NCBI GenBank assembly: GCA_963920665.1
Contig: OY987270.1
Coordinates: forward strand, 23,090,019-23,154,018
Origin: Straminergon stramineum
Taxonomy: Eukaryota > Streptophyta > Bryopsida > Hypnales > Calliergonaceae
DNA length: 64,000 nucleotides
Reading direction: 5' to 3'
How positions within the stretch are numbered: position 1 is the stretch's first letter; the number at the start of each line of letters is the position of its first letter. The notes beneath the pieces are model-generated. The model was not told where the DNA came from and did no database searches. It saw only the letters and a program-made list of their open reading frames with translations. This document shows positions 52,109 to 62,303 of this stretch, piece by piece. Both the position numbers and the translations under genes were made by a program.

Positions 52109-54601
52109 ATGGCCATTGGAGTTAACAATGCCAGGGCATTGCCTATCTCCGCTGCTGCACAGACCGCCGGGGCATTATAGAAGGCTGCCAAAGACAAACA
52201 TCGCAAGCGTAGGGGCACTATTCATCGGAAGCGATTGCACGTGCTCAATAGTGAAGCCCACCTTGCTTTTAAGGGTTGGAATGAAGAACTAGAGCCTTGG
52301 ACAATACAAACCTGTGAAGACTACATCGAGTGGTGCCACATCGGCAAGTTCTTTCCTTTATGGCGTCATCATTATAATCGGCACACCAATAAGGCCAACT
52401 TGAAGTACTATGAGAATCCAGCATTCCTTCAAAGATGCATTGAATTGTGGCAAGTCCTCTACAAAACCGCCTTTGTAGATAGGAATGAGGTCCCCCTCTT
52501 CCTTGCTAGAGGAGCATATGCTGAGGTCGCTCTAAACAAAGAGGTTGATTGGAGCACAATCAAGGGAAGTACGTATGTCACTCGTCCAGAGAGTGGTTTC
52601 ATCCCAAAAGGAGTTTTAGCTTTTCCTGAGGGGGGACTCGGTCCTATTCGAAGTGCATACAAAACGCAAACCCCTGCCACTGAGGTTGACACTGAGGAGT
52701 CTGAAGAAGATGATGACTCTGATGGTACTCGCATCCATAGGGTCATACGAATCGTGGAGCAATCTGTTTGCCCCAATGAGGTTCAAAATGAAGTTGTAGA
52801 AGGACCCGCAACATCCACGGGACAACGACCAAGGCAACCATCTAGAGTACGGCGTTCAACAACACGAGTGGGACCCGCATCGATTCCAACTATAGTTCCT
52901 AACCCATCACTGCCAACATAGCGCACAAATGACGTCTTCGACTTTGGGCCCGATGAGGACATGGCTATGGAAGAAACTGACCGTGTTCCCATTTCTCCAT
53001 CAACAATGGGCTCAAGCCATGACATTATGACTTTGGCAAAAGCTCTGGACCTCCTCAAGACCAAAGATGTTGAAATTTCTTCACTACAGAATGAAATGAG
53101 GAAATTGTGATGTGAGTGTGAACAAAAAAGTACACTCATCTCTCAACAAACTATAGAACTGCAACGCCTCCGTGAGAAAGAGCCAGACACTTTCACTTTG
53201 TCGGATATGGATGACGCCTTTGTTGAGCAAAACCTCCAAAATGTGGACAAGGTTGTGGGGGACCTTACCAACCATATCCTTCAGCGTTCTCCTCTTGCCA
53301 AGTGCACTAGACGCTCCCCCATCATTCCAAATACACTTCCTACTATTGTCACAAGATATACTACCAATGACACAATTGACCTCAATGGGACCCAAGACTC
53401 TCTTTCGTTTCCTGTGGTTCCATCAATTATTCAATTGGAGAAAGACCATGGACTTCAAGAAGAAAATAAGATGCTTCGAAGAAAGTTGGCTGAGTTGACT
53501 ACCACATACTACCATTGGAAGGTCGCTTGCATTCTCTCCGTGGATAGATCCCAACAAGTTGCGAAGGAGCTAGAGAAAGTTTCTAGAAACTTTGTTGCAA
53601 ATGCTCCTAAATGTGAGAATGGACTGACGTCATGGGCATTGTTGGAGGACATGTTTCCCAATAACATGTGCATGGTGGAATTGCCACAAAAGGAGGTCAT
53701 AGATTGGAGCAAAAATGGTTGGGACCACGAAAACCAAATGTCTAGCCACATAGAAGAGAAGAAACGAATGCTATTGTGGCCCAAGCGTGCACCTTTTGTT
53801 TTGGACCATACCAAATGCCCCATATGTCTTGAACAATTTGGCCCCGAAGGGGGTTGGGCACTAGGATCTTGTGCACATGTATACCACCCCCAATGTCTCA
53901 TCACACAATGCTTGATTAGACGACGTTGTGTGATTTGTTCAGCACCATTCCATGATCGCCTATATACCATGTTCAACTTGACGACCTACATGCCTCCTTC
54001 TTGGGAACACACACATGATACTACGGCTGACACAACCTTGTGGGGCCGAGATTTGGTTTGGAGTTGGCGAGAAGGACAACATGATCAAGAAAAAGGACCT
54101 GCTAGCTCGCAATTGAATTGGAAAACAGACCCAGACAAAATTGCCAGAGTTGCACCAAGGCTCATGGAAAAGGGGCCACAAAACGAAGGGAGGAGGGCAT
54201 TCTTCTTCCAATGCCTTGGTGGATATTGGGACAAGACCTCCTCAACCTTCAAGTGGGGTCCTCATCCGCAACGACACCGTTGGAATTTAGAAGGAGAAAG
54301 GGTGGCTAATCAAGATGATAGTGCCTCCCTAGAAGACTTGACTAGTATGGCTTACCTGGACTCTACGTACGGACCATATTACCAAAGTCAAGCACTTGAC
54401 TACTTGTTGGAAGCACATTCTCCGCAAACAACAAGGACCCTCCAAGCTCTACAGGACTCCAACGTGTTGCAATCAATTTTGAAGGCAGACGGACCAGCTT
54501 CACGAACCCGTGTAAAGCGAAAGCTAGGGGTTGGGGAAGCATTGACCTACGAAGAAGGTGAAGGAAGTGGCTCTCAAAACAACCCAAATGTAATTGACTA
54601 G
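52109..54601 (+). pseudogene. uncharacterised-domain plus RING-H2 protein, one frame with three stops
   Basis: A single frame runs 831 codons from ATG 52109 to TAG 54599 without any frameshift, but is cut by TAG (52178-52180), TAG (52919-52921) and TGA (53108-53110). Coding similarity to the minus-strand paralogue at 55.85-57.3 kb spans the first stop (basic segment, then AFKGWNEELEPW, YIEWCHIGKFF, YAEVALNKEVDWSTIK). The middle is acidic (ESEEDDDSD) and then coiled coil. Near 53816-53938 lies a canonical RING-H2 finger: C-x2-C-x14-C-x-H-x2-H-x2-C-x10-C-x2-C. RING-H2 domains usually bind E2 enzymes in ubiquitin ligases. Array 2 lies just upstream. Either it is a pseudogene made by three point changes, or it is read through; the first is far more likely. 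Confidence 0.78.
53111..54601 (+). CDS. longest open segment of the RING-H2 gene
   Basis: This is the uninterrupted 3' part of the 52.1-54.6 kb frame, about 496 codons, with the first ATG at 53207. It holds a predicted coiled coil, the RING-H2 finger (CPIC at 53816, last CVIC ending 53938) and a Trp-rich tail with WGRDLVWSWREG and CLGGYWDKTSSTFKWGPH. If a transcript starts downstream of the three stops, this part could still give a RING protein of about 464 residues. I see no separate promoter for it. Confidence 0.5.
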   Translation, partial: CECEQKSTLISQQTIELQRLREKEPDTFTLSDMDDAFVEQNLQNVDKVVGDLTNHILQRSPLAKCTRRSPIIPNTLPTIVTRYTTNDTIDLNGTQDSLSFPVVPSIIQLEKDHGLQEENKMLRRKLAELTTTYYHWKVACILSVDRSQQVAKELEKVSRNFVANAPKCENGLTSWALLEDMFPNNMCMVELPQKEVIDWSKNGWDHENQMSSHIEEKKRMLLWPKRAPFVLDHTKCPICLEQFGPEGGWALGSCAHVYHPQCLITQCLIRRRCVICSAPFHDRLYTMFNLTTYMPPSWEHTHDTTADTTLWGRDLVWSWREGQHDQEKGPASSQLNWKTDPDKIARVAPRLMEKGPQNEGRRAFFFQCLGGYWDKTSSTFKWGPHPQRHRWNLEGERVANQDDSASLEDLTSMAYLDSTYGPYYQSQALDYLLEAHSPQTTRTLQALQDSNVLQSILKADGPASRTRVKRKLGVGEALTYEEGEGSGSQNNPNVID

Positions 54602-54609
54602 ACATTCAT

Positions 54610-55850
54610 AGGAATCATGCAATTTAGCCTTACCTCCCATCATAATAGATGACAAGTAAGGGTTAAGTTTTAGTTACACTATGTTTCTAGTTATTTTGGC
54701 AAGTACGATGGAGTGGTTTAGGGTTTGCTTCTTTCATTCCACTTCTACGACTTCCTAGCATACCTATGTACAACAATTCCATATGGCATTGATTTTTATT
54801 TAATACTACCTTTTTTTCCTCTCTACCAAAGCACCAATTTCTGAAATCATATCGAGAATGATCTTTTCGAGTTCTTCCAAAAATAGTTTGTATGAATCAA
54901 ATCAACAAAGCTCTTAAAGTTTAACTTTTCAAATTAATTTCACTTGCATTGAGAAGAAAACTAGGTCACTACTCACTAGAGTGGAGCATCATTGTCCAAT
55001 TGGATATTTCCTTTCATATTCTTTAAAATCGTGAGGTTCTAATTATAGGAAGCTTTCCTCTAAGCTTTCAAGATACTTGGCCAAAGAAGGAATAAAAGGG
55101 GTTCAAATACAACATGCCCCTTTTCGTGGATGTTGACTTGTTGACTTCACATTACCATACCTTCAAATGGTTCATCCTGTCCTTGGAGGTCAAAATTCTG
55201 ATTCATAAAAAACATCAGTAGGCCAACTTACATATAAAACCTACCTAATTCCTCAATATCCATTGTAATTTTCTTCAAATTACGCTAAAGCTAGAATTCT
55301 AAAAAATCCTATATACAAGGAGGAACAATGAAGCAAATCACCCGAGACAAATAAGCTCAATAAATTTCCTCGATTAATATGGTATTTGGGGCATAATTGG
55401 TTTTTCGTTCTCCACTATTCATATGAAAATCATTAATACAAGTTGTATTGTAGATTTCATGACGACATTCTCACAAAATAGTGAAAATACTATGTCAACT
55501 TTTATAGTCAAGAATCAAGAACTTCCCATCAATCCCATGTTCCTATGCGATTGTAATTATGTGCAAGAATCCCATTCCATTCATCATACCATCACCTTCT
55601 CCCAAAACATGAGAGAGACATATTCATCCATATAGAAAAGTTGTAAGATCCAAAAATGGTGTGGCATTTTCTCCCTTCCATGCACACCACTAGTGTGCCC
55701 ACACCAATTTAACTATTCTAGTACACACATTGCTTCAAAACACCATATACATTGTTTTATCTCAAAACATTGCATTTCTTTATAACACCAGGATAGGCAA
55801 AATACAAAATAATCATGGTGAAAGTATTAATCCTCATTGTATTCCTAGGT
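54610..55850. other. intergenic DNA between convergent genes
   Basis: The plus-strand RING-H2 gene ends at 54601 and the minus-strand paralogue ends at 55854, so this 1.25-kb AT-rich gap holds only 3' flanks. No gene, repeat array or RNA gene was recognised. Confidence 0.6.
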
Positions 55851-55853
55851 ATT

Positions 55854-57317
55854 TTATTTTGTGTTGAGGTAGTCCTTCAAAATGGGCTCTGGACCCATTT
55901 GTTGTAATTTTGCATCAGACTTCCCTATGCTAGCTCTATTCCACTTATACCAATCCGAAAAAAAACGACTTTCTGCCCTCAAAGCTTCCAACTCCAATAC
56001 CATCAATGGTAATCTTTGCTCATGGAACTTCACCAACTTCTCAAGCGTTGCTACTTCTCCAGCAACACTACCATATGTTGAGGAAGAAGCCAAAAGCTCT
56101 ACTTTTGGAACGTGCTGGACGGCAGCCTCGTAATATTCTTTCTTCTTCTCCATTATTTGAAGTTCTAGGCTTCGCCTTTCATTTTGTGCCTGCTGATGTT
56201 TGCGGACAAGGGTTTCGAGTTTTGATTCCCATATCAAATAATGGTCCATTTTATGCACCTTCCCACTCTTCATTTCCTTCAAATAAAAATCGTGATTTCT
56301 TTTGAAGGAATGGAAGCCCTTGTCATTCTCTTCGATGACGTTCGTTATGGCCTTCAACCGTTGCTTCAACACCTCTACGAAAGTGGGATTCATTTCTTGC
56401 TCCTTCAAAGTTTTCAATTGCTCGTTCTTTGCACACAATGCTAATTTTGCACTTTCTATTTTGGCAAGCAACATTGCCTCTTCATTTTTTGAATCGCTTC
56501 CTCCACCACTCCCATCACCCTCTCGCAAAACGGGGTCCACTCTCCTAGCCACCCCATCATCCATGCCTTCTTCATCCGTATCTTGTACTATGATGGGCTC
56601 TTGAGCTGATTGTCCACTTTGGTGGACTCCCACATCCACAGCCGGCCTAGATTCTTGTATGACAACCTCCTCCTCATCGCTGTGGAAAGAATGTCCATCG
56701 TATTCATGGGTGTGTAGATTAGAGCTAGAAGTCTCTGACCAAACCACGCTTTCATCGCGAACAAATGACTTCCCACGCTTCACCTTGGATAACATCTTCT
56801 TTACATCCATAGGTTCATCTGGTGGTAAAATTTTTGCAGTCTCTGGAATGATCGCAATAGGGACCTCCTTCAATGTTGACCAATCCACCTCCTTCTTCAA
56901 CACATATTCAGCATACACCATTCTCACAAGAAAGAAACAGAAATTGTCGTTTCGGTAAGTTGAGTCCTCCAAATACAAGTGCTTCCACACCTCACAACAT
57001 CTAAGTATGAAGCCCTCATCCTTGGAGTATGCAAGATTTATTTTGTTTTGCTTCAAATGCTCTTTGTGCCGACACAAGGAAAATAATTTGCTGATGTGGC
57101 ACCAATCCACGTATTTGCAAATGGTTTTGTAACTCCAAGGCTCAAGTTCATTTCTCCAACCTTTAAATGCCTTAATCTTTGGATGGATCAAAATGGCCAC
57201 ACGCTTCTTGTGAATTTTACCGGACTGTTTCCGACCCTTGTCGAGGATGAGCTTCATCTCTTGTCGTGTAAGGCGTTTGATTGTGGTAGGCGTCAATGGT
57301 GGGGGCTCATTCTCCAT
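55854..57317 (-). CDS. intact paralogue with the uncharacterised GW-N-ELEPW domain and coiled coil
   Basis: An ORF of 487 codons starts at ATG 57317 (the frame opens three codons earlier without ATG). Residues about 25-45 are basic. Residues about 50-150 carry the domain shared with the 52-kb gene (AFKGWRNELEPW, YVDWCHISKLFSL, FILRCCEVWKHLY, YAEYVLKKEVDWSTLK). An acidic Ser-rich linker follows, then about 220 residues of coiled coil (KLALCAKNEQLKTLKEQE to LVLELEALRAESRFF). It has no RING finger. No stop or frameshift was seen, so it may be functional. Its 5' side has the GC-rich array at 57.62-57.99 kb and the AAGTGGCT-core module at 57.57 kb. The conserved Trp, Cys and His suggest a folded domain of unknown role, possibly from a transposon or an amplified gene family. 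Confidence 0.72.
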   Translation of the reverse strand: MENEPPPLTPTTIKRLTRQEMKLILDKGRKQSGKIHKKRVAILIHPKIKAFKGWRNELEPWSYKTICKYVDWCHISKLFSLCRHKEHLKQNKINLAYSKDEGFILRCCEVWKHLYLEDSTYRNDNFCFFLVRMVYAEYVLKKEVDWSTLKEVPIAIIPETAKILPPDEPMDVKKMLSKVKRGKSFVRDESVVWSETSSSNLHTHEYDGHSFHSDEEEVVIQESRPAVDVGVHQSGQSAQEPIIVQDTDEEGMDDGVARRVDPVLREGDGSGGGSDSKNEEAMLLAKIESAKLALCAKNEQLKTLKEQEMNPTFVEVLKQRLKAITNVIEENDKGFHSFKRNHDFYLKEMKSGKVHKMDHYLIWESKLETLVRKHQQAQNERRSLELQIMEKKKEYYEAAVQHVPKVELLASSSTYGSVAGEVATLEKLVKFHEQRLPLMVLELEALRAESRFFSDWYKWNRASIGKSDAKLQQMGPEPILKDYLNTK

Positions 57318-57567
57318 AGTGCTCAATCTATACGATCAATTCTACTTGGATACTATGCCAAATATACCAAGCCTAAAACCGTGGTTGTCCAAACTTAAAT
57401 CTATTACCTCGTGGTAATTCACATTTACAAATACATCAACATGAGCATTTACAATCACAATCAAGTTTCAAACAATTCGGTGTGATTTACAATCAATGGA
57501 TGAAAGTGACATGAGGAGACATAGAATATCCTCCTCACAACACCCACCTCCCCTCTCAAGCCTGCAA

Positions 57568-57608
57568 TTAGCCACTTCCAGGTGGATAAAAGACAAGGCG
57601 CAAAAGGG
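57568..57608 (-). promoter_or_regulatory. conserved 5' module between array and ATG (copy B)
   Basis: In sense orientation: TTTTGCGCCTTGTCTTT, then ATCCACCTGGAAGTGGCTAA. It is about 250 bp upstream of the ATG at 57317. The same block occurs at 59.94 kb and, more diverged, at the right edge, always between the array and the gene start. Confidence 0.6.
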
Positions 57609-57616
57609 AAAGATGG

Positions 57617-57987
57617 GAGACTGCGGGTTTAGGGTCTGATTTTGTACCTGCAATCGCCACAGTGCGAGCACGGCTCCGGATGGGGCGCGTGTGGGTCCAA
57701 GGAGGGGGGGGCGTGTGCGGGTCAAGAAGGCGACTGCGGGTCCAAGACCACCGCCAGCGACTGCGGGTGATGGCGACTGCAGGTCTGGGGGCAACTACGG
57801 GTACGGTGGGGCGACAACGGGTCTGGTGCGACCACGGGTGAAGGGAAACCAAACTGGGGGCGCATGCGGGTCTAGGCAACCACGGGTGAGGGGAACGCAC
57901 ACTGGGGGCGCATGCGGGTCTGGGCGACCGCGGGTCTGATGCAACCACGACTGGGGGCGCGTGCGGGTCTGGGGCGACCGCGGGTCC
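57617..57987 (-). repeat. GC-rich tandem array upstream of the minus-strand paralogue (array 3)
   Basis: On the plus strand this reads as units such as GGGCGCATGCGGGTCTG alternating with GGCGACCGCGGGTCTG, about 18-22 bp each. The region 57640-57700 is less regular. The C-rich strand is the sense strand of the 55.85-57.3 kb gene, and array units end about 300 bp upstream of its ATG. The unit composition matches arrays 2, 4 and 5. Confidence 0.9.
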
Positions 57988-58267
57988 CAAACCCCCGACC
58001 GCAAAGGCACATACCTTCATTGAATAGTGAAATTAGATTGCCTTAACAATTAGATTGACTTACCCCCAAATGAACCATGCAAAGAATTGATATTCAAACC
58101 CAAATGCATGCAAGTAGGTGATGTGTGTGTACAATACTCAATATTTTGGGTCCAAACATGCACTTCACATTAAAAATAGTTTATACACTTGCATTGCTTT
58201 TCCAAGATGAGATGCTCATAAGGTGGCCAACGTTACTATTCCCGCTAGAAAACTATTACATCAAATC

Positions 58268-59836
58268 CTATGAGAGGACAGAGTCCCGAAAGACGAATTC
58301 GGGTGGTTTCATGAACCATGGTTTACCCATGAGGAGGTCCACCACTTGCGCACATGTTGGTCTTTTGTTAACATCAACATCAACTAGTTCATGTAACTTC
58401 ATGGCAAAGTACCTTGATGACTCATGATTTCTAAATAAGTCCTTGTCGTATTCAACCATGTATTCTATGTTCATGCGTTGGGTCAACTTTCCAATGGAAT
58501 AAGAGTCGGACTTCACCGAATATTTGTAGGTCGCTTTCATCACATCTAAACTCGTATCTGAACCCTCTAGCCCAAACAAATAGAACAACTCTGGAGGTGC
58601 CCACCAACGGCCCATCCTCTCAGCATCAAGTTTTTCCTGTTTTTCATATCCAAAATGCGAGGGAGCTCCTTCTTGAATACGACTTGCAATTCCCCAATCA
58701 CAAATCCCAATGTTGATCTCTTCATCCGAGAAAGGGGGATAATGCAACAATATGTTCATAGGTGACAAGTCATTGTGCAGCACCCCAGCATTGTGCACGA
58801 GACTTGTCACATAAACCAGGGCCCACGACAACTTCGCCTTGTGTCTTCGAAAGAGGCTAATTTCTTTTTGTTGCTGGCCGTAAGTTGCTTGACCAACTTG
58901 ATTTCATGCCATTCCGCATGCGGCACCACCTTCTCATTCAAATGAAGCAACTCTTTGAAATTACCACCATTCCACCACAAAGTGTATGCTTCCATTGTTT
59001 GGTCATGGACAGCTAGGAATTTAATAATGGCCGGATGATTCAACGGGCATACCAAAGCCTCCACTGACCGTTCCACCCTCGCATCACAATTTCCCCGCGA
59101 AATGTACATGCGCTGGGATCGTGGACATCCCTTCAATGCATACCTTGCGCACTTTTGCATATCCTCCTTGACGGTCAAATCCAGTAAGTGGGACCACCTT
59201 GGCCTCTGAGTAGACCCACATGATACATGAACCACTATCTCTTGTAAATGTAGCCTTCAATGCATCCGTCTGCCACCCCATACCCCTAGCTTTAGACCTT
59301 GACAATCTTTTTGCTGCAATTTGCCACCAATCCATCTTCTCATGGAACTCCTGGGCCCTATCCGTTTCTCCAAATCCAGGCACTATAGGTCGCAACTCAA
59401 GCATCAACTTCTTGGTGTTGAATATACCAGTTTGTAGGCAATTGCCAATCCACGTTTGCCATTGGTTGAAATACACTTCATCCACATCTGCATAGTCCGA
59501 AGATTCCTTGCATTTCCTTGTAATAAATTCCTCCAACTCATCCTTTAAGGATTGGATGCCTGCCTCTTTATTTCTCAAGTATTTCCTCTCCAAATATTGT
59601 ACACTTTTTTCCTCATACCATTGGAGACAAGCCTCATGCGCATAGGTCGTATATTGTACTGGAGGATAGGTAGGGTCCTTATCGTGTGCTGTCTTGGACT
59701 TCTTTGTCTTGGATGGTCCGGCACCCCCAATTACCTCCTTAGTAGTTATATCTACAACAAATGTTGCAGGATTATCAAGGTCCTTGTCGCAAGCCGATAT
59801 CCGACTTGTACTACTTCCTTCCTTTGAAGTAGACAT
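58268..59836 (-). pseudogene. protein-kinase-like gene with two frameshifts
   Basis: The ATG is at 59836 (MSTSKEGSSTS). An N-terminal helical region (about 160 residues) precedes a kinase-like domain. In order: glycine-loop region (GFDRQGGYAKV), AGK (candidate ATP-binding Lys), LNHPAIIKFLAV, catalytic loop HNDLSPMNILL, DWG in place of DFG, PELFY, KSDSYSIGKL, KRPTCAQVV. Compared with the plus-strand copy at 61.25 kb there is a frame break with a small deletion near 59088 (after FAGK) and a compensating break near 58860 (before KEISLFRRH). The first and third segments share a frame. Full-length product is therefore unlikely. Array 4 and the 5' module lie just upstream of the ATG. The family is a eukaryotic protein kinase, and the substrate is unknown. 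Confidence 0.8.
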
Positions 59837-59937
59837 GGTCCTCTTTTGAAAAACGAGGCGTTCTTGACTTGAACTTGTAGAGAAAAATGGGCAAAAACTT
59901 CCCCTTCTGAAATCACCTTGGCCCATGAGCACGCATT

Positions 59938-59973
59938 CAGCCACTTCAAGGTGGATGAAAGCCAATGCGCAAG
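59938..59973 (-). promoter_or_regulatory. conserved 5' module between array and ATG (copy C)
   Basis: In sense orientation: CTTGCGCATTGGCTTT, then CATCCACCTTGAAGTGGCTG. It is about 100 bp upstream of the ATG at 59836 and directly next to the first array unit. It shares the CCACCT-AAGTGGCT core with copies B and E. Confidence 0.62.
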
Positions 59974-59981
59974 ACCAAGAA

Positions 59982-60212
59982 TGGCGACCGCGGGTCTGGG
60001 CAACCACTTAAGTACCCGAGGTCGCCTTGGGGCGCGTGCGGGTGTGGCACATGCGAAACAGGCGACCGCGGGTATAGGGCGACCATGGGTATGGAGGCGA
60101 CTGTGGGAGGGGCGACTGCGGGTTGGGGCGACCGCGGGAGGGGGCGACTGCAGGTTCCAGAGGTCGTCGGGGATGGAGGCGACCGTTCATGTGGGGGCGA
60201 CCGCGGGTCCAA
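59982..60212 (-). repeat. GC-rich tandem array upstream of the kinase-like pseudogene (array 4)
   Basis: On the plus strand it has about a dozen units such as GGCGACCGCGGGT, GGCGACTGCGGGT and GGGCGCGTGCGGGTG. The C-rich strand is the sense strand of the downstream minus-strand gene. The units are of the same two types as in the other arrays. Confidence 0.9.
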
Positions 60213-60239
60213 AAAGGATGGACCATCCTAAATAATAGC

Positions 60240-61240
60240 TAAAAGAAACCTTTATATGGGGTAGAAACATTAGCATTACAACTTCCCACTTCTATTTCGC
60301 TTGCTTTCGAATAAAATCATAAGACCACTATGATATGGTCTACAATGTGGAATTAGATTTTGACTTGTTTCTTTATGGTTCCAAATATATGTCTACAATG
60401 TTCACAAAGAAAAAAAAGGAATGGGCCAAAATGGAAAAAGGGAATCAGAAATATAAAAGTACGGGACATGATTGACTTCTATTGAAACAAAAAGGGAGAA
60501 CTTGAAATACGTACATTCTACCATTGCATAATGATATTATAGAGGTTACTTTAGAAGTGTCCAAAGTCTTTTTCTAATTTCTTCAAGTTTGCTCTACAGT
60601 GAACATGAATTTGGCTTTTTTACACAACCCTAAACCCTTTTGGGGTGGAAGAGGTCATAAATGCAAACATACATGTTGCAGAGCACATTGAAATGAACAA
60701 TAAATGAAGCATATGCACATCAAGTCAAAAGATTGTTATCCTTGATGAGTACATTGTTCAAACCATCAAGGGTGTTTGAATGCTATCATTTCTTTTTTTT
60801 GCATGCCAATCCTTCAAAATTGGTCACCCACAAAATACAAGAAATTTCTAAATGGACAAATGGGACACCTTCGAAATCATCCTTCTTAGACGTTGTAAAT
60901 TGTTAAGTTACAAATTATAGATGCGGTCTTCGGAAGTAAACTTTCCAAGGAGGACCACCCCTTCTTACACTACAAGATTTACAAGATGATGAGATGCTCT
61001 TCTATCCTATATAGAGAGTTTCTATCATTTATGGACTCAAAATTAGCCACCCCATCGTTTAAAGATGAAGAACCGTCACATGCAAATCCTTATACAATGT
61101 ACAATTTCTTTGGCTAAGTATTCTATGGAGGACATTCAATATGTTCTTGTAAAAGCTATCCAAGGTTTACTTCAACTTTTCTATACAAAAAATAATCTCT
61201 CTCCAAAGAGACAAAACGTCAAGTTTGGTCACTCCGATAG
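60240..61240. other. intergenic DNA between divergent kinase-like copies
   Basis: About 1 kb of AT-rich DNA without recognisable coding sequence. No C-rich plus-strand array and no AAGTGGCT module was found in front of the plus-strand kinase copy, which fits with that copy having lost its 5' part. Confidence 0.55.
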
Positions 61241-61244
61241 GTGA

Positions 61245-62303
61245 GCAGGAAAGAAGTTGTCAAAGCAAGGAGTAAGGGGTTTCAAGTGGAAAAACGAAGC
61301 AGGGAAGGTTGCATTTGCCAAGGATGGTGGAGTGAGTCTCATCTGGATCCCACCCACGGCAAAGGTGGAGTCACTTAGTGGATTCTGTCGTGAAGGTGGG
61401 CACGGAAAGGTGTGCAAGGTTTGCATTATAGGTGTAGATACCATCCCACCAAACATTGCTCTAGCAGGAAAAATGCCAAAAACCAAGAATTTGCATGATC
61501 AAAGAGTGGAGCGGTCTATAGAGGCACTAGCATGCCCTTTAAATCACACGGGTGTAATAAAGTTTTTGGCCATTAACTCACAAACAATGGAAGCATATAC
61601 ATTGTGGTGGAATGGAGGTCATTTGGGTGACTTGTTGGAGTCGAATAGGAAGGTGTCACCAACTGTTGAATGGCACGAATTGCATCGGATCAGGCAGCTA
61701 CCCGAGGAGAAACAAAAGGAAGTTAGCCTTTTTCGAAGACACAAGGCGAAGTTGGCATGGGCTCTAGTGTATGTGATCCATCTCATGCACCAGTCATCGG
61801 TGCTACACAACGATTTGTCTCCAAGGAACATACTTTTGGACTATCCCGATTATTCAAACGAGATAATCAACATTGGGATTTGTGATTTTGGAATTTCAAG
61901 TCGTATAAATGAAAAAGCCCCATCACATTATGGATACCCTTCCCACGTTGAAATGGCGAAGCAACAAGAGGGGCATTGGTGGGTGGTTCCAGAGTTGTTT
62001 TATACCTTCGGGCCTCCTAATTCTAATACAAGCATACCGATTATGCAATCAAGGCATACATACACGAAGAAATCGAACTCGTACTCTATTGGCAAGCTGA
62101 TGGAAAGGATGAAGATTGGTGATATGGACAAAGACACATTCACAACTATTGATGCATGTAGGTATTTTGCAATGAAGGTCAAGCAACTCACAAATGAAGA
62201 TCCAAATGATAGACCTACATGTACTGAGGTGGTGAATTTGGTCATGGGGCCTCCATGGTACATGAAGCCTCCAACATATGTTTTGCGTGATTTGCCTCTA
62301 TAG
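61245..62303 (+). CDS. kinase-like protein, 5'-truncated but otherwise open
   Basis: The frame is open from just after a TGA (61242) to TAG 62303, about 352 codons, without an ATG at its start. A CAG|GA acceptor-like site at 61248 might join an upstream exon, but none was found. Residues counted from the TTG at 61257: REGGHGKV glycine loop (45-52), candidate Lys 72 (ALAGK), NHTGVIKFLA, catalytic loop HNDLSPRN (184-191), DFG (210-212), PELFY (245-249), NSYSIGKL (αF, Asp replaced by Asn), NDRPTCTEVV. All core catalytic residues are present. It aligns with the minus-strand pseudogene from that gene's KRLSRSK segment onward and lacks its N-terminal 200 or so residues. It could be a 5'-truncated copy or a live kinase with an unseen first exon. 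Confidence 0.7.
   Translation, partial: AGKKLSKQGVRGFKWKNEAGKVAFAKDGGVSLIWIPPTAKVESLSGFCREGGHGKVCKVCIIGVDTIPPNIALAGKMPKTKNLHDQRVERSIEALACPLNHTGVIKFLAINSQTMEAYTLWWNGGHLGDLLESNRKVSPTVEWHELHRIRQLPEEKQKEVSLFRRHKAKLAWALVYVIHLMHQSSVLHNDLSPRNILLDYPDYSNEIINIGICDFGISSRINEKAPSHYGYPSHVEMAKQQEGHWWVVPELFYTFGPPNSNTSIPIMQSRHTYTKKSNSYSIGKLMERMKIGDMDKDTFTTIDACRYFAMKVKQLTNEDPNDRPTCTEVVNLVMGPPWYMKPPTYVLRDLPL

Noticed and set aside
57568..58020. Similar Pro/Arg-rich ORFs over array 3, and over arrays 4 and 5
   Set aside because: These are repeat-driven open frames of the same origin. The true starts of the neighbouring genes lie outside the arrays.
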